Source: JAYXXU01 sp049301135 | GTDB lineage: Bacteria; Pseudomonadota; Gammaproteobacteria; Pseudomonadales; Moraxellaceae | Assembly: GCA_049301135.1 (NCBI GenBank) | Contig: JBAQKP010000201.1 | Location: 1-15,760 of the forward strand | Length of the DNA: 15,760 nt | Reading direction: 5' to 3' | Part shown: positions 15,650 to 15,760 of the stretch, piece by piece | How the letters are laid out: each line of letters starts with the position of its first letter | Numbering within the stretch: the first letter of the stretch is position 1 | The notes under the pieces: generated by a model | Seen by the model: only the letters and a program-made list of their open reading frames with translations | Database searches by the model: none | What the model was told of the DNA's origin: nothing | Made by a program: the position numbers and the translations under genes

Positions 15650-15672
15650 CGGTCTGTAGCGAGCAATAGCAA
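15642..15672 (-). promoter_or_regulatory. candidate intI promoter Pint
   Basis: On the minus strand TATAAC (complement of 15642-15647) is preceded by TTGCTA (complement of 15667-15672) at 19 bp, or at 17 bp if AATATA is used as -10. The box occupies nearly the same bases as the Pc -10 on the other strand, so the two promoters would interfere. No LexA-type CTG-N10-CAG box is visible. Confidence 0.35.
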
Positions 15673-15698
15673 TATTACTCTTCAGATTCAAATTTAGC

Positions 15699-15751
15699 AG
15701 GATATACGTCATGATGACAATAGCTTATGCATCAAAAATGCCGTATATCCT
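15699..15751 (+). repeat. 10-bp inverted repeat sequestering a Shine-Dalgarno
   Basis: AGGATATACG (15699-15708) and CGTATATCCT (15742-15751) are perfect reverse complements. In RNA the AGGA of the micro-ORF's ribosome site would pair with UCCU near its end. A second, 5-bp pairing (TGATG 15712-15716 with CATCA 15730-15734) lies inside. The right arm ends two bases before the GTTAGGC core. Confidence 0.65.
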
Positions 15752-15758
15752 TAGTTAG
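15711..15758 (+). CDS. attI micro-ORF, ORF-11-like
   Basis: A 15-codon frame, MMTIAYASKMPYILS, starts at ATG 15711, eight bases after AGGA (15699-15702). Its TAG stop (15756-15758) lies within the attI core GTTAGGC. In class 1 integrons the 11-codon ORF-11 likewise spans attI1 and stops at the same bases of the core. Its translation helps express a first cassette that lacks its own ribosome site. By analogy this peptide would serve translational coupling rather than have a function of its own. Translation here is inferred, not shown. Confidence 0.5.
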   Translation: MMTIAYASKMPYILS

Positions 15759-15760
15759 GC

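Larger units (their letters stand above)
15690..15760 (+). other. attI: attI recombination site of the integron
   Basis: The window ends with GTTAGGC (15754-15760), an exact match to the GTTRRRY core where IntI cuts between G and TT. It lies 141 bp beyond the intI start codon, the expected position of attI. GCCGTAT (15740-15746) is a possible degenerate opposing L box (GCC shared) at a 7-bp spacing. The left boundary is arbitrary. No attC site or cassette falls inside the window. Confidence 0.75.

Noticed and set aside
15640..15660. LexA box at CTGTTATATTCGG
   Set aside because: It begins with CTG, but after ten bases the sequence is TCT rather than CAG.
1..15760. CRISPR arrays, insertion sequences, prophage genes
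   Set aside because: No regularly spaced repeats, transposase or phage structural genes were seen; the only recombinase is IntI.

Overview
This is a gammaproteobacterial chromosome segment, most likely from Moraxellaceae (an Acinetobacter, Alkanindiges or Perlucidibaca-type relative). I infer this from protein character and from the housekeeping set purU, ypjD/ffh, tRNA-Gly(CCC), rimI, bpt, aat, trxB and ftsK. No database search was possible, so the genus is open. The right-hand end changes character and holds the start of an integron.

Layout, left to right: purU (formyltetrahydrofolate deformylase) is followed by an AmpG-like MFS permease, both on +. Converging on them is ypjD, a CcsA-type membrane protein, which diverges from ffh (SRP GTPase). 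A 202-bp gap with a long stem-loop and an operator-like palindrome leads to a TSUP/TauE permease. Next come tRNA-Gly(CCC) and a MAPEG membrane protein on -, divergent from rimI on +. A three-gene block on - (trxB, aat, bpt) holds thioredoxin reductase and two aminoacyl-tRNA-protein transferases that create N-degrons. Divergent from trxB is ftsK, a 1015-residue DNA translocase. After ftsK, on -, lie a DODA-type extradiol dioxygenase and a small gene broken by a one-base frameshift at an A6 run.

From about 14640 to the end there is a complete integron integrase gene (intI, -) and, beyond its start, a 147-bp platform. This platform holds a good candidate cassette promoter (Pc) with an extended -10. 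It then has an SD-led 15-codon micro-ORF whose stop codon lies inside the attI core GTTAGGC, the last seven bases of the window. The micro-ORF's Shine-Dalgarno is one arm of a perfect 10-bp inverted repeat whose other arm ends just before the core site. The arrangement resembles ORF-11 over attI1 of class 1 integrons, but in a different integron and with an added potential RNA switch. Cassettes, if present, start immediately after the window.

The most interesting material is this intI-attI platform. The rest is mainly conserved housekeeping sequence, with some unusual intergenic hairpins, a recurring CGCTATAA promoter core and one frameshifted gene.
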